Source: Laguncularia racemosa (taxonomy: Eukaryota; Streptophyta; Magnoliopsida; Myrtales; Combretaceae). From it: a stretch of 64,000 nt of DNA. A program made the position numbers and the translations under genes. Of the stretch, positions 46,127 through 58,509 are shown one piece after another (position 1 is the stretch's first letter; each line of letters begins with the position of its first letter). The DNA is taken from positions 2,232,001-2,296,000 of the forward strand of contig JBBMOL010000066.1 in assembly GCA_037954665.1 (NCBI GenBank), written 5' to 3'. A model generated the notes under the pieces. It did no database searches and had not been told where the DNA came from. It saw only the letters and a list, made by a program, of their open reading frames with translations.

Positions 46127-48716
46127 ATGAAAGAAATTGAGTTAACAATCGCAAGGAGACTTAATGCACTATCCAATCATCTAAGTCCTTGTACAAACTC
46201 CAGTTCTAGCCATAGTTTTAGCTCTTTGAATGGAGTTTGTAGTAGTACTTGTTCAGTGAAGGACAGCTATCATCGTGTGCATGGCGAAGTTTCGAGTCAA
46301 CCGGTTGTTTGGAAACTTGCAAGTGATAGCTCTGGGATTGAGTTTGTGGACATTATTTATGAGAAAGCTGTCGGTGAAGGTATTGCAAAGGTAATCAATT
46401 CTGATATGTTTATGTTATGCTTGTATGAGATTCTGATATGTAACATTTTCGAATGCCTATGATAGATTACAATTAATAGGCCAGAGATGAGAAATGCCTT
46501 CAGGCCGCAGACAGTCAAGGAGATGATTCGTGCCTTTAATGATGCGAGGGATGATATTACAATTGGTGTCATTATTCTTACTGGAAAGGTACAAATTTAA
46601 TGTTTCCATTTGCAGGATGTGTTTCTTTCCCACGAAACAAACACAAACATAGGCCAATTTGAAAGGACAAAAGCCTCCTTTTAATGGAAGTTAAAATAAG
46701 TAACCGTGCGGAAATCATTGCTGTCAAGTTTTCTTGGTACTAAATCTTTTCCTTCACAGTAATTTTGTTATATCAAACAAACCGTTTCTTGCAGGGACCT
46801 AAAGCATTCTGCAGTGGAGGCGACCAGTCACTGAGGACAAAGGAAGGTTATGCTGATCCTAAAGACGTCGGTCGTCTGAATGTCTTGGATTTGCAGGTAA
46901 AACATTGGTATAGCTCATGCTCAATCTGTTTTGCTGTTATGTATGGTCGCGTACACCAAGGTAGAGCACAAATTCATGGATTTTTATCTGTCGCCGATTC
47001 CTGAATTGGAGGGAAAATATTAGCGGATGCAAAAATAGCTATTATTATTTTTGCCTTTGATTTTATTACACGAGTCATTTGAAGCAAGGGTGCATTATCT
47101 GTTGTCAAGTAGAATAATCTATGTGCAGCTATCTTTAGGTGTTATGGTTAAGTAAATTTCACTATCCCGAAACAAATAACCAACAGATACAAACAGGGCA
47201 AGCCATTTCATGCCTTTTTCTCTGGCTATTTCACTTGACATAGTTTTACCCGTATTTTATTATTTGCAGGTTCAAATCCGGCGTCTACCAAAACCGGTCA
47301 TAGCAATGGTCTGTACTCCTTGCCTAACTTTTTTACCCCTTACAGTCTAATTGAGTTCTTTCCAGTAGACTGGATGTTCATTTGAAAGAAGGAAAATCTA
47401 GCTCATGTAATTTATCATCGGAAGCATCTTTCAGGAAGTGAGCACATACCTGTGTTAGTTTGTTTGCCGAGTCTATGAGATTAATCTTTATAAGACATCA
47501 GGTTGCAGGCTATGCTGTCGGTGGAGGGCATGTACTGCACATGGTCTGTGATTTAACCATTGCAGCCGATAATGCTATTTTTGGACAAACTGGTCCAAAG
47601 GTAATAAATGGGCTTTGATCATGCTCTAAGCTTGTTAAAGCAATCGGTCCAAAACTGTAGCTTCACATTGTTGCTTGACCTTTTCAATCTTGTGATCTTT
47701 CCATTGCGCATAACCACACATAACAGGCCAATTTATATTGATAGCTTCCTCCTAATTGAACTGGGTTCCAACTACCCCAGTTGGCTTGAAATTTTTTCTG
47801 GTATTTTCCTTAATTGGATTGTTTCTTTATCACAAGGACTTAACTTTCAGGCCACTGAATGTGGTAGGTTGGGAGCTTTGATGCCGGTTATGGAAGTTCC
47901 ATTATGTCTCGTTTGGTAAGGATTATACTTGTTTGTACTTGTTACCCTCCTGCTGGGAAACTAACGCCTGCATTGTTCATCTGATAGATTGGGCCTAAAA
48001 AGGCGCGTGAGATGTGGTTTTTGGCAAGGTTCTATACAGCTTCTGAAGCAGAGAAAATGGGACTTGTCAACACTGTAGTACCAGTAAGTCCTAACCTGGG
48101 AACTATGGCAGTTTACATTCATTCTCTAGGATAGGAATGGTTAAAGATAGAATAGAGCATCAAGTCCAGAATTTGAAAAGGAGACTCTTGGCTTTGCTTC
48201 TACAGCTAGAGGATTTAGAGAAGGAAACAGTTCAATGGTGCCGCGAAATTCTAAGAAACAGCCCAACTGCAGTCCGGGTGCTCAAATCAGCAATTAATGC
48301 AGTGGATGACGGGCATGCTGGACTCCAGGTACATTTTCACTTTCCAGGAGTTTCCCATTCCACAATGGTGGAATATCACCTGCTCATTCTTGGAACCCTT
48401 TTTTAGCTACTTGAGGAACCCGTAGGGCGTGTGCGTAGATACTGCTAACTTGATGAAACAATATAATATTCGCTTTGTTTGTATAGAAAGAATGCTTACG
48501 AGGAAAAACTATCACATAACTACACGGTCTGGAGTTTGATAAGAAGGATTGGCTTAATGATATAGATATTTATTTACTATCTCTTTTTTTGTTCCATAGG
48601 AGCTTGCAGGCAATGCAACGCTCATATTTTATGGCACAGAGGAAGGAAATGAAGGTAAAACCGCGTATTTGCAGCGGAGGCGACCGGAATTCTCAAAATT
48701 CCCTCGGTTACCCTGA
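46127..48716 (+). CDS. MENB: 1,4-dihydroxy-2-naphthoyl-CoA synthase (naphthoate synthase), peroxisomal, nine exons
   Basis: The exons are 46127-46390, 46466-46588, 46795-46896, 47270-47308, 47502-47600, 47868-47915, 47988-48083, 48206-48328 and 48600-48716, all phase 0, giving 336 residues. It belongs to the crotonase fold and closes o-succinylbenzoyl-CoA to the naphthoate ring in phylloquinone (vitamin K1) synthesis. Seen motifs are ITINRPEMRNAFRPQTV, AFCSGGDQS (135-141, oxyanion region), GYAVGGGHVLHMVCDL (179-194), the bicarbonate-site trio Gln205-Thr206-Gly207 of type I enzymes and VGSFDAGYGSS with Asp214. Residues 11-19, RLNALSNHL, match PTS2 R-L-x5-H-L exactly, so import into peroxisomes is expected. 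The start Met46127 puts this signal at the N-terminus as in plant homologues. Upstream Met codons from 45803 would bury it. Exon 4 is only 39 bp. No defect is seen. Confidence 0.95.
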
Positions 48717-48904
48717 GGTCTAGCGCTGATATTTTTATTGAAATCCTTCAGGTTTTGTATGTGTTTTCCTCCCCATTGTTTAATACAAACTGATATTTTC
48801 ATTCTGAATCGTGACCTTACTTCAATACAATAACATTTCTCTTTTACTTGCCAAGTTCTCCTAATTACGTCAGACTTTATTTTGGCCTTGTGATAATATG
48901 AACC
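48717..48904 (+). other. 3' UTR of the MENB-type gene
   Basis: Sequence after the stop TGA at 48714-48716. No feature other than AT-rich runs. Confidence 0.5.
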
Positions 48905-49012
48905 GAAGCAAGAGCTTCTAGCGCAGTCCGCGTAAAGGTTATCCTCTGTTAAAAGTTCGAAACTCTCTCCCCTTATAATTAAATAATAATGATAAGAAGA
49001 AGAAGAATGGGA
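48905..49012 (+). repeat. tRNA-derived SINE
   Basis: TAGCGCAGTCCG at 48919-48930 fits the A box with one mismatch and AGTTCGAAACTC at 48954-48965 resembles a B box. It ends in an AATAATAATGATAAGAAGAAGAAG tail, the simple-repeat tail expected of a SINE. Confidence 0.65.
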
Positions 49013-50128
49013 TTTATAGTATTCATGTTAAAAAGGAACTGTCAGGTTTGATTTGGATAAATGGTTTTCTCCAAATTTATTCTCATTTGCTAAAAAGTTT
49101 TATATTCATTAATTGCCGATAATCATATCCATGATCTTTGATAGACTAAGCATATCTTCTCTAGGGATTTTTCTTTGGTGCATCTTGTCTATCGTTTACA
49201 TAGACCCTGTTAGAACATACTACCCGTACTACACCACCCCATGCTGCGGATATCGTACTTTATATTATGTTTGGTAATTTTAAAATAAAGTGAAAATGGA
49301 TGAAAACTGTGGAAAGAAGATAAAAGAAAACGGAATGTTTATCCTTATTTAGATATGAAGAGTGGATATGAAAGGAAATAAGTAGAAATATTTACTTTTG
49401 TCTTGTTTGGTTAATATAAAGAAAGTGAAAAGAAGAGAAATAATATAAAAAATTAATCAAATTATCCTTTTTACCAACTTGGACATATTTTTATTTCTCT
49501 ATTTTTTAGTATATTTTAGTAATTTCCATAAATTTCTACTCTTTTTTCTTGATTTCTCGCCAAATTTGGAGAGAGAAAAATGCCTCTCAAGTGAAAATGA
49601 TTTGTTCCAATGGAAAAAAAAAAACATTTTTAGTATTCAATATTTACTTACTTTTTCATTTGAGTTATCAAGTCTTTTTTTTTTTCCTTTTATTTAAGTC
49701 CTAAATGTCTTTAAAACCTTACAAAAAAGATATTCCTATCAAATTCATTAAGTTTTTCATCATTCTGTAATATGTATCAATTTTAAATTAGTTTATAATA
49801 ATTATATCAACAAAATGATAATATTAAATGTATTTATTTATATGATATAATAAAAACTAATATTAAATATATATATAATGATGTAATATAATAAAAAAAT
49901 AAAATATACAATAGTTAATAATTATAAGTAAGAAAATAACTAGGAAAAATTTATGTATACCCTAACTGGAAAAATTTATATATATCTTAACCATCTTAAC
50001 CAACCAATACAAAACTAATTGGAAGCCAATGCATGTTTAAGATGAACAAAAAATTTAACTTATTTAATAGAAGTCATATTTTTGTAAGATTTAAAAAATA
50101 TTGATCAATCAAATAGAAGAAAAAAAAT
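49013..50128. other. intergenic, AT-rich
   Basis: GTTTGGTAATTTTAAAATAAAG at 49269 and GTTTGGTTAATATAAAGAAAG at 49407 are similar phrases about 138 bp apart and may be remains of a short element. No coding sequence is seen. Confidence 0.4.
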
Positions 50129-50486
50129 GGAAAAATTGTAATGAATTCCCTTAAACTTTGATCTAGGTGTAGATTTACCCCCATAAACTTTCAAATGTAG
50201 CAAATAACCTCCCTAAACTTTGATAAATTGATAATATAAATGACACTTGCTTTTTTAGTTAAAAAATTAAAAAAAAAAACACACAATAAGTGTAAAGCTT
50301 TAAGGCATGTTTTGATAAAGTTAAAGAGGTGTTTTCACATCAATGTCAAAATTTAGGAGGGTTATCAACTTTTTTGAGTTATTTGCCAATTTATTAAAAT
50401 TTAAGGAGTGATTTGTAACATTTGAAAATTTAGGGGTTATATCTACACCTAAATCAAAGTTTAGGGGGGTTATTTACATTTTTCCC
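50129..50486. mobile_element. fold-back MITE with long inverted repeats
   Basis: The left arm from 50129 and the complement of the right arm from 50486 share TAAACTTTGATYTAGGTGTAGAT, CAAATGT and AAATWACYCYC blocks over about 100-130 bp, with a central spacer. It has no coding capacity. Both flanks are A-rich, so a target-site duplication cannot be read. The long inverted ends suggest a MULE-type or fold-back family. Confidence 0.82.
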
Positions 50487-52089
50487 AAAAAATAGTTTGA
50501 AGACTCAAATAAATAAGTAAACATTGAAAACTAAAAGTGTTCTTCTCTCTTTCTATATTTATTTTTCTCCTTTGTTATTTGTTATAATTGCAAAGTTCTT
50601 ATTTACATTTTATATTAGTGAAATGAACAAAATAGTAAATGCGTTAAAAATTTGCAAAACATACTAAAGAGAAAAAAGATAAAAATATTGGTTTATTTTT
50701 TAATCCATGTCACCTAAAAAGAAAAAAAATAATCCCACAAATACTTTAGCTCAAGTTATGCCTTAAGGATGATTCCAATATGATTTAAAATGGTGTTTTG
50801 AAGATTTGATTTCAGTTTCTAAGCTTGAATTGTGTCTTGAAAACTCAACTTATTCGGGTTAAGACTGCATCACAATGTACTTCCCTGTTTGCACAAATGA
50901 AACTCTCTAAAATCACAAACCTTAACTCCCCCTTTTCTACAATCAACCTATTCTGAACTATGAGCTTACTTACGACCTATTCCCACCTCTAACCATGGCC
51001 TTGTTGTTCTTAGGAGTCTTTTTATCTCCATTTCTATAGCTTTGGTGAAGATGGAAAAAGGTCCCTTTTTTTTTTCATTTTCTCCATCTCTTTGCAATTC
51101 TTCATTTATCATGCATGTCCACGATATGATAGTTTCTTTTGCATTTAATTTGATTTTTTTTTTGTTTAAAAAATCAATTACTTTATCTTTGGGCCTTTAT
51201 ATGTACTCAATCTTTTACTTGAATTATAAACATGTAGTAAAAAATTGCTCATTTTGTTTTCTTTTTTATTTATTTTGAGGAAAAAAAGTCTATAAAAATC
51301 AAGTTTTTGATGCTGTTGTTCTCCATTGCACTACATTCATTATGTTTCTAGCTAAAATTGATTGTGTTACGTCTCATATTCTAAATCTAACTCTGGGATA
51401 AAACATTGTTCATAACAACTTTATTTTCTAAGTTTGACATTAATGTAGCGAATTCATTATTTTTAGTTTGCACTATCTTAGAGGACCAATTGTTTAAATG
51501 TAATTTTTCACAAGTCGTAGCTGGATGATAAGGCCTAATAAAGTTTTAGTAATTTACTGTTCATGTGGGTTCTAAAGTGGTGATTCTAGAGGGTCGGTTA
51601 AACTGTATGGAGTTGGTTGATTTGAGGAGCTTGAAGTGGTGATAGAAGGCTGAAGAATGGTTTCAACGGTTGAAAGTGGATGGTAGAGCTTTGGTGGAGA
51701 GCAGCTAGTTTATGAACTTAGAACTAAGGCTCGAGTTTGGAAAAATTCAAACTTTGATAGGCTTGGTGCTTTCTTGAATGGAAATGGCATGTGTAGTAAG
51801 TGTTGTGTGTCGAACTTAGACACCCATTTATAGGTGCAACGGCCTAGACGAGTTTAGAAGCCTGCTAAAACATATTTTTTCAAGAGTTAGGTAAAAATAT
51901 GTATCTTTTTTTACACTTGTTTTAATAGATTTTATATCACGTGGATCACTTAATTAAAAATCTTCTTTTGCAAAAACAATGGTTGTAATTTTTAACTTTT
52001 TCTTTTTTTTTTCTTTTTTTGCATTTTTTTTTTTTGCCTAAAAAACAAGCCTAAACTAAAAACATGAAATAGGAAAAATTAGGATGTCT
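50487..52089. other. no gene seen
   Basis: AT-rich sequence with T-runs near 51070 and 52000-52035. Some stretches (51560-51850) look like decayed coding or LTR sequence, but I match them to nothing. The frame at 51042-51278 is low complexity. Confidence 0.4.
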
Positions 52090-54112
52090 ATACTTATTTT
52101 CAACACCTCAAAGCATTATGTTGCTTACTATGCTAAGCCTCATCTCTATGTGACTAAGTTAAGGCTTTCCCATTTAAATCACATTGTCAACTTTAAGGTT
52201 ATGAGCATCATAAAGGTTATGAACATCATAAAGTGCTACTAAATGGAAGGACATTTTTAATGTCCATGAATGATAATTCATGAATTGAAAAGGTTAGGTC
52301 CTATCATGTAGCTTTCTATTAGCTAAGCTCACAAGTTGGACATAAGTAAACTCAAACAACTTTATTCTTTCTATGTATTATCTCTTTTAAGTCATCACAT
52401 CCTTTCTCTATTAAAAAAAAAAAAAAAGTGTGGTGGAACCTACTTCACTACTCCACTTGCCCTTATCATGGAAACAAGATATGCCACTTGAATCTAAGGC
52501 AGCTCCAACTTAAAGAAAGAACAAAAGGGTAATGATGCATTCTAAATCACACAAGATATTTTTGCTATGATAACCATAGCTCACATGAACATTTCTTTTT
52601 GTAGATCTTCTTTCCTAAAAATTTATTGACCATACCCATATTTTTCATATCAAATTCTAAACTAAGCTTGTCTTTGAATTGCTTTATCTCCAACATGTCC
52701 TCCACAACTATTAGCTTATCATCAACATTCCATGATATGTACATATATAAATCATCAAAGAGCTTCTAAAATCCAAGTGTCATAGGTACTCATCTAAAAC
52801 CCAATACCTTGTATAAATGTGTCAAATCACTTGTGCTATTGTCTTGTAGACTTCTTAGCCCATATATGAACTTCTTTAGTGTAAAAACCAAATCCTCCCT
52901 CCCCTCTACCTCAAAACCTTCAAGTGGATTTATATAAATAAGTTCCTCAACATCATTATTGAAAAGGTTGTCTTAACATATAATTGCTTTAGTTTTATGT
53001 ATCTCATGGCAATTAAAGAGAGAAATGTGCAAATGGACACATGTTTCTCAATCGGGAAGAAAACACCATAAAAGTCAACAACTCTTTTGCTATTAGATTT
53101 CAACATGAAGACTTATGTGCTATTCTTATATTTGGTGTCCTTACAGTCGAGTCCCTCTTTCTTCTTGTACATATATCTATCTATAGCCAACAACTCTTTT
53201 GTTATTTGATTTCAACATGAAGTCTTATGTGCCATTCTTATATAATGACTCAACTTCCTCCTACATTTCAATGAGCTACTAATCTAAATTTGCACTAATT
53301 ACATGCTAGTAAGAGGTAGTATCAAAGCGGTTAATATTATTTGTGAGTTCATGTGGCACCATGTCATCAAACCTCTAGTCTCTCTCCTTTTTCGAATTGA
53401 GCAATAGAATACTTAACATGTTGTTTAGTAGATTCTTGATGTTGCAAATATATCATCTATCTAAGCTATCAAGGTATCAAATGATACTAGTTTGCCAATT
53501 GAGCTGGTAATAACAAACCCTTACCTTCTCTTGAACATTCTTTAGTGCATTAGAACTCATTGGCAATGTAAATTTGGACTGAAATAAAGTTAAATCGTCA
53601 AATGTGTTTGCAAATTAACAAACAACTAAATGTTTTGAAATTAGAAACTCATTAAGATTACATGACCAAAGGCCTTCTAAAGTCTTGTCTTGAAGTGTCA
53701 TATGTGGTGAATGTTTAGCTAAGTAGTATACCATACTTATGGCTTTTGTCGGAAACACTTTCCCAAGCTAACATTAGAAAGCATATAGCAAGTATTCTCA
53801 AGTAATGTGCAATCTGTCTACTCAACTTCATTTTTTTTTGTGTAATATGTATAATTGTTCTATGGTATGCTACACCATATTGTCTTAGAAGCCAATAAAC
53901 TCTAAACCACAAAATTATCTATTATCTTTGCTAAACCTCTTAATTAGCTTGTCAATCTGCTTCTCAGTTAGTGTCTTCAAGTGTTTAAAATTCTCAAATG
54001 CCTTATTCTTGTCCATTAGAAAGAACACCCTACAACCTTTTAGAATAGTCATCAATAAAAATAAGCATACAACGAATACCACCTATTGACGTAATCGGGG
54101 TCCCTTATAATT
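52090..54112 (-). mobile_element. highly degenerate Ty1/copia fragment (copia 4)
   Basis: Minus-strand translation with many stops shows integrase and reverse transcriptase in copia order. Near 54112-54030 is G-T-P-I-T-S-I-G-G-I-R-C-M-L-I-F-I-D-D-Y-S-K-R, the integrase start with its first Asp region. At about 53880-53720 comes TPQQNGVAYHR-like sequence and ILAICFLMLAWESVSDKS. Near 53160 is a W-x-Y-K-K-K-E-G segment, and at 52740-52620 VDDKLIVVEDMLEIKQFKDKL followed by SLEFDMKNMGMVNKFLGKK (reverse transcriptase YVDD box). No LTR could be paired. Confidence 0.75.
53076..53245. repeat. direct repeat of about 57 bp, 112 bp apart
   Basis: CAACAACTCTTTTGCTATTAG at 53076 recurs as CAACAACTCTTTTGTTATTTG at 53188. 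Both copies continue through TTCAACATGAAG and CTTATGTGC, inside copia 4. Confidence 0.85.
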
Positions 54113-55000
54113 ATAAGTGGAAGTAATTCAAAGTTCACTTCAGAGTATGAATCGTTATCCTAGAGCTCAAAAAACAATACCCATAGAACACAATTTGTTG
54201 CGAAATCCCACGAATTGAGTTGTGGGACCCAGCAACAAATAATCAATTTCCTGGACCACCCAAATCCCAATTTTTGAATTAAAAAAAAAAACAAATTACT
54301 GATCTATTGTCTAAGAAAACAAGAACCGGTAATATATATATATATATATATATAAAGAAATCATTGACCCGTTGCCTATAAGAGACAAAAACCAATAATA
54401 TAAACCGAGCTTGAACCCACAAGGTCAAAACCCCAACTGCTTGTTCAAAAAGAACAAATATGAGAAATAACTCTTCAATTAAAAAATTCGGCAATCCCCT
54501 CAACACAAGTTTTGATACCCTATTTATAGAGTTCTAAGGCTAATTAATAATAATAAAAAAAAACCACCCACATACTCATCAATAACCCACTACAAAAAAA
54601 AATTAAATGTACTCTTAACTATACTAATAACTATTTTGTTGATGTAAGCAATGATCTCAATTATCTTCTAGAATTCCTAATTACTGTCTTGGCTGATTTG
54701 GGCTTCATTTTCTTAGGCTTGGATGACATTAATGAATTTGGGTTTAGCCTAGCTCAATGTCTCCAAAGTCTTTCTAAACTTGACCTCATTTTCAAAAATG
54801 ATTTTCACAAAGCCTTGCATAGCTTACTTGATTTGTTTTGCTTGTGCCCTTGTGATTGGCCCTTCGGGTATTTGTAGTTCCTCAATTCCACTTCGATTGC
54901 ATTTGTCCTCTTCAATACCCGAACCTTGAGAAGGTCCTCCATCACAATCCTATCCTATTTCTCTAAAATAGTGCCTATAGTATAAAAATTTGTCATGCCC
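54113..55000 (-). mobile_element. Ty3/gypsy pol end and probable LTR
   Basis: Minus-strand 54990-54750 reads GGPSQGSGIEEDKCNRSG, then EELQIPEGPITRAQAKQIKQAMQGF. The P-E-G-P-I-T-R-A-x-A-K phrase is the usual polyprotein C-terminus of several plant gypsy lineages. Downstream on the minus strand, 54700-54120, lies an LTR-like stretch with a TATA motif (CTCTATAAATAGGG, complement of about 54522-54535). It ends where copia 4 homology resumes, so this gypsy element appears to have inserted in or beside copia 4. A TA microsatellite lies at 54331-54353. Confidence 0.65.
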
Positions 55001-55121
55001 CTCTTAATAATGCAATCAAGTCAAATATATCACAATTTAGCAAATTTTGACAATTAGTAAGGAATAGAGGTTACTACTAAATGAGTGACTAAGGCACCAT
55101 AAAAGATGTAGAACTAACTTT
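55001..55121. other. short flank of the hAT element
   Basis: No feature is seen before the target-site duplication at 55122. Confidence 0.5.
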
Positions 55122-55129
55122 GTCACAAC
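55122..55129. repeat. left target-site duplication of the hAT element
   Basis: GTCACAAC, identical to 59840-59847. Confidence 0.95.
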
Positions 55130-55147
55130 TAAAGCTAGGAATGCAGG
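55130..55147 (+). repeat. left terminal inverted repeat of the hAT element
   Basis: TAAAGCTAGGAATGCAGG pairs with the complement of 59822-59839, 14 of 18 positions identical. Confidence 0.9.
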
Positions 55148-56187
55148 TCAAATGGGTCGGCCCGCGGGTTGAAGCAGGCCAGCCCGTAGTGGCTCGCAAA
55201 TGTTGTGGGTACAAGAGTTAGCCCCACTCGCCCCTCAAACTTTTTTTTTTTTTTTTACAAAATTAAAATGACATTTTCATCATCGTCTCTTTCTTTATTT
55301 TTCGTCTCTCATTTTCTCTTCGCAACCATTTAATTTGTTTGATTCTATGAGACTACGACAATGTCAAACTCTTTATTTTTCTTCCAAATTCCTCAATTCT
55401 CCAATAGCATTGGCAATGCATTTCATTTCATATTGAGCTCCCCAACATTGAGTTAAATTTTGATTTTTGGTACTTGAATTATCTTTATGTCTTTTGACTA
55501 ATGACCAATGTATCAAGTGAAGGTATAGATGATGGCAAAGATGCCGGTTTCAAGTTGTGGTGTTAATGGGTAATAACTAATAACTAATAAGGTTTGATAC
55601 TCACATTTGATCTATTAGCTTACTGGGCTTTGTGGTGTCATGTTGATTGTTGACTTGACTCATTTGCAAATCGATCGCTAAGCTTTGGTCACTGGTCAAC
55701 TAAGCCTAAGTTGTTTGTAATCAATTCGATCTGGTTTAGTTCGAACAATGGATCTTAAATGCTCTTCATTTTAGTATTCTATATTCTTTAAGTTAAACTT
55801 ATGAAAGCTAATAATTTATTATTCATCTAGTCCAATGTAAATGTAAAATATTACAAAATTCTTATTAAATAGAAATAGGAGATGTACATGCAGGCTTAAA
55901 CAAGATAAAGTAATTAATTGAGGATTGATCTTTTTTTTTGGTATGCTAAGATTAAAAAAAAAAAAAAATCTAAAAGTAGGGAATAAACTTAAACCTATAA
56001 TAGTTAAACATACCATTTCAATTTATGCATACTTACTCTTAAATCTCATTCTCATATGATAGAAAAGAAAACAACCTAAAACGATAATTAAGCAAATGTA
56101 GCAATTATCATAAAGTACTTTTCACTAGTTATATAGGAAAACAAAGTCAATAATAAAGGAGATAAAATCTCATATACAAATCAATCA

Positions 56188-58501
56188 TCAGTCATCACTA
56201 TCATCATCATCAATAACCAAATTAGAGTCTCCCTTTGATGAAGTAGTCCCACCCCCACTCCTATTGTCTTCTTCTTGATCTACAATTTACCACATTACAC
56301 ATATAATTAAATTAGATATTAAATGCTTGAAATAATACGTTAAAAGAAAGCATTACCAACATAATAAAAAGAAATTACCTTCAAAAGCAAATTCTTGTAA
56401 CCAATTACGTGTACAAATTAGAGCTTCTACATTGGTTGGGAGCATAGAACCGTGATACTTATTAAGTACACAGGCACTGATATTGAAAGCTGACTCTAAC
56501 GCTACAGTAGTAATTAGAATGCTAAGCACATTGGAGGCCATGATAGATAAATCAGGATATCTCTGGCTTTGACTCTTCCAATGTTGTAACATATCCAATT
56601 CTAAGTAGAAGTCCATATCTATTACTGGCTCATCTAGATAAATATCTAAAGAAGATTTACCACAACTTTGTACTTCTACTTGATGATATCGGAATTCCTA
56701 CATTATTAAGGAAAAAACTAATTAAATACTTATATATAATATGACAAAAAATATCATTAAAAAAATAAACAAAGTTATTAAACTTACCGCCAAAGTAGTA
56801 AAATCAATCTCTAAGCCCTTCTTAGCTCTATGTGTTGCTACTCCTTTATTGTTGCCACCTCCAGATGTGTTTTGTCCCTAAGAAGATGATCTAACCCAAT
56901 GGCTTCTAGTTCTAGATATGTGATATGTTTTGCTCTTCTCATATTCTTCATAGAGTTTATATAACTTGTTCTTTATGTGAGCCAACTTCTCTTCACAAGT
57001 GAGGGGATCAAGTTTATTAAAACAGAAGTTCAAAAAATCAAACTTCATTCAAGGATCAAAGATTGCTCCAAGTGCAAGGACAACATTATAATCACTCCAA
57101 TACTTATCGAACTTCTATTTCATTTTAATAGACATCTCCCTTATGACATGATCTTCACTACTTAAATTTTCATTCAACAAACATTCGATCCTCCATACTT
57201 GCAAAAAATAGTGGTTTGAAGTTGGATATGATGATCTTGGTATCAAATTGGTGATATTATGAAAAGGGCTAAAAAACTTGCATATCTTTTCTGCTCTTTC
57301 CCACTCATCCATGGTTAGACAATATTTATAATGACGATCATTCAATTGAAAGTAAGAAAAAACACGTCGATACTTGAGTGCGCTATCAAGCATAAGATAA
57401 GTGGAATTCCATCTAGTAGTTACATCCAAGCGTAAACCGAGATTGGTATCAATGTTTCCAACCTGTTGAACACACTCCAAAAGGTGTTTCATTTTACTCT
57501 CGAAGCCCTTCACATACTTGACACTCTCCCTTACTTTATGCAATGCTTCACTACTTACAGTCAACCCTTCTTTAACGATCAAATGAAGAATATGAGCACA
57601 ACATCTAATATGAAAAAACTCACCACCATATAACAAACTATGCTTTAAGTTCAGTTGCTCTTTTAGAAAATCTTGCATGCAATCATTGCAGATGCATTAT
57701 CCAATGTAAGGGAGAATATCTTCCTATCTATATCCCAATCTTTTAAAAATTCAAATACTTTTTTCGATAACTTAAACCCTGAGTGAGGAGGGGGCGTTTT
57801 ACAAAAAGCAAGAATTTTATTATTCAGTTTCCAATTTTCATCCACATAATGTCCAATAAAACAAATATATCCATCACCGGTGGAGGCAGTCCATACATCA
57901 GAAGTCAAACATACTTTCCCTGCAATTTTTTCCAATATTTGTTTCAAATTCTTCTTTTGAGTCAAATATAAATTCTAAATATCTGATGTAACAGTTTTTC
58001 TAGAAATTGGCTTATAATAAAGATTATATAGCCTTATGAACTGTGTGATCCTCCTATACTCAACAAATGAAAACGGTAGATCATGTTCAATAATAGCCAT
58101 AGCCATTACCTTACGAGCAAATTTAGGATCTGGTTTTCTTGATCTTAACTTGCCAGCATGATCAATTATCATATCAACAACATAATTATATCTAGGAATT
58201 TGGCTCAAACAACACTTTCTCTATGTCGACATAAAGATGAAATTCCATGTGAATGTGCCCCAATAACATATTCCTTCCCATGCGCTTTACACTTAACTCT
58301 ATTTTTACCATCTTTCCCAACACTAATTTTTGTAAATATTTCTCAAACCTCAGAAGAAGAGCTACCTACTCGAGTCTTCTTACCTACATGTTCTTCAGAT
58401 TGAGAAGATCCTAGTTATACATTATCGTTACGCCCACCAACTTCAGACACATCATCTACATTAATAGGTTCCAATATAGTCTCATTACTTGGAGGATCCA
58501 T
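56188..58501 (-). pseudogene. hAT transposase (BED zinc finger type), inactivated
   Basis: The likely start is ATG 58501 (MDPPSNETILEP). Early stops follow after R-N-D-N-V and S-S-S-S-E-V. The BED finger near 58310-58215 reads V-K-C-K-A-H-G-K-E-Y, where the second cysteine of CxxC is His, and ends S-L-C-R-H. Then come 58208-57975 (QIPRYNYVVDMIIDHAGK), 57965-57663 (GKVCLTSDVWTASTGDGYICFIGHY, with the catalytic Asp region, then LTLDNASA) and 57678-57115 (HIRCCAHILHLIVKEGL and RWNSTYLMLDSAL). A one-base loss near 57677 shifts the frame at the A-N-D-C-M segment. The C-terminal dimerisation domain is 56616-56380 (LQHWKSQSQRYPDLSIMASNVLSI, ALESAFNISACVLNKY, VEALICTRNWL). An intron with donor at 56379 leads to a last acidic exon 56279-56188 ending D-D-D-D-S-D-D. 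Confidence 0.9.
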
Positions 58502-58509
58502 TCTGTAAA

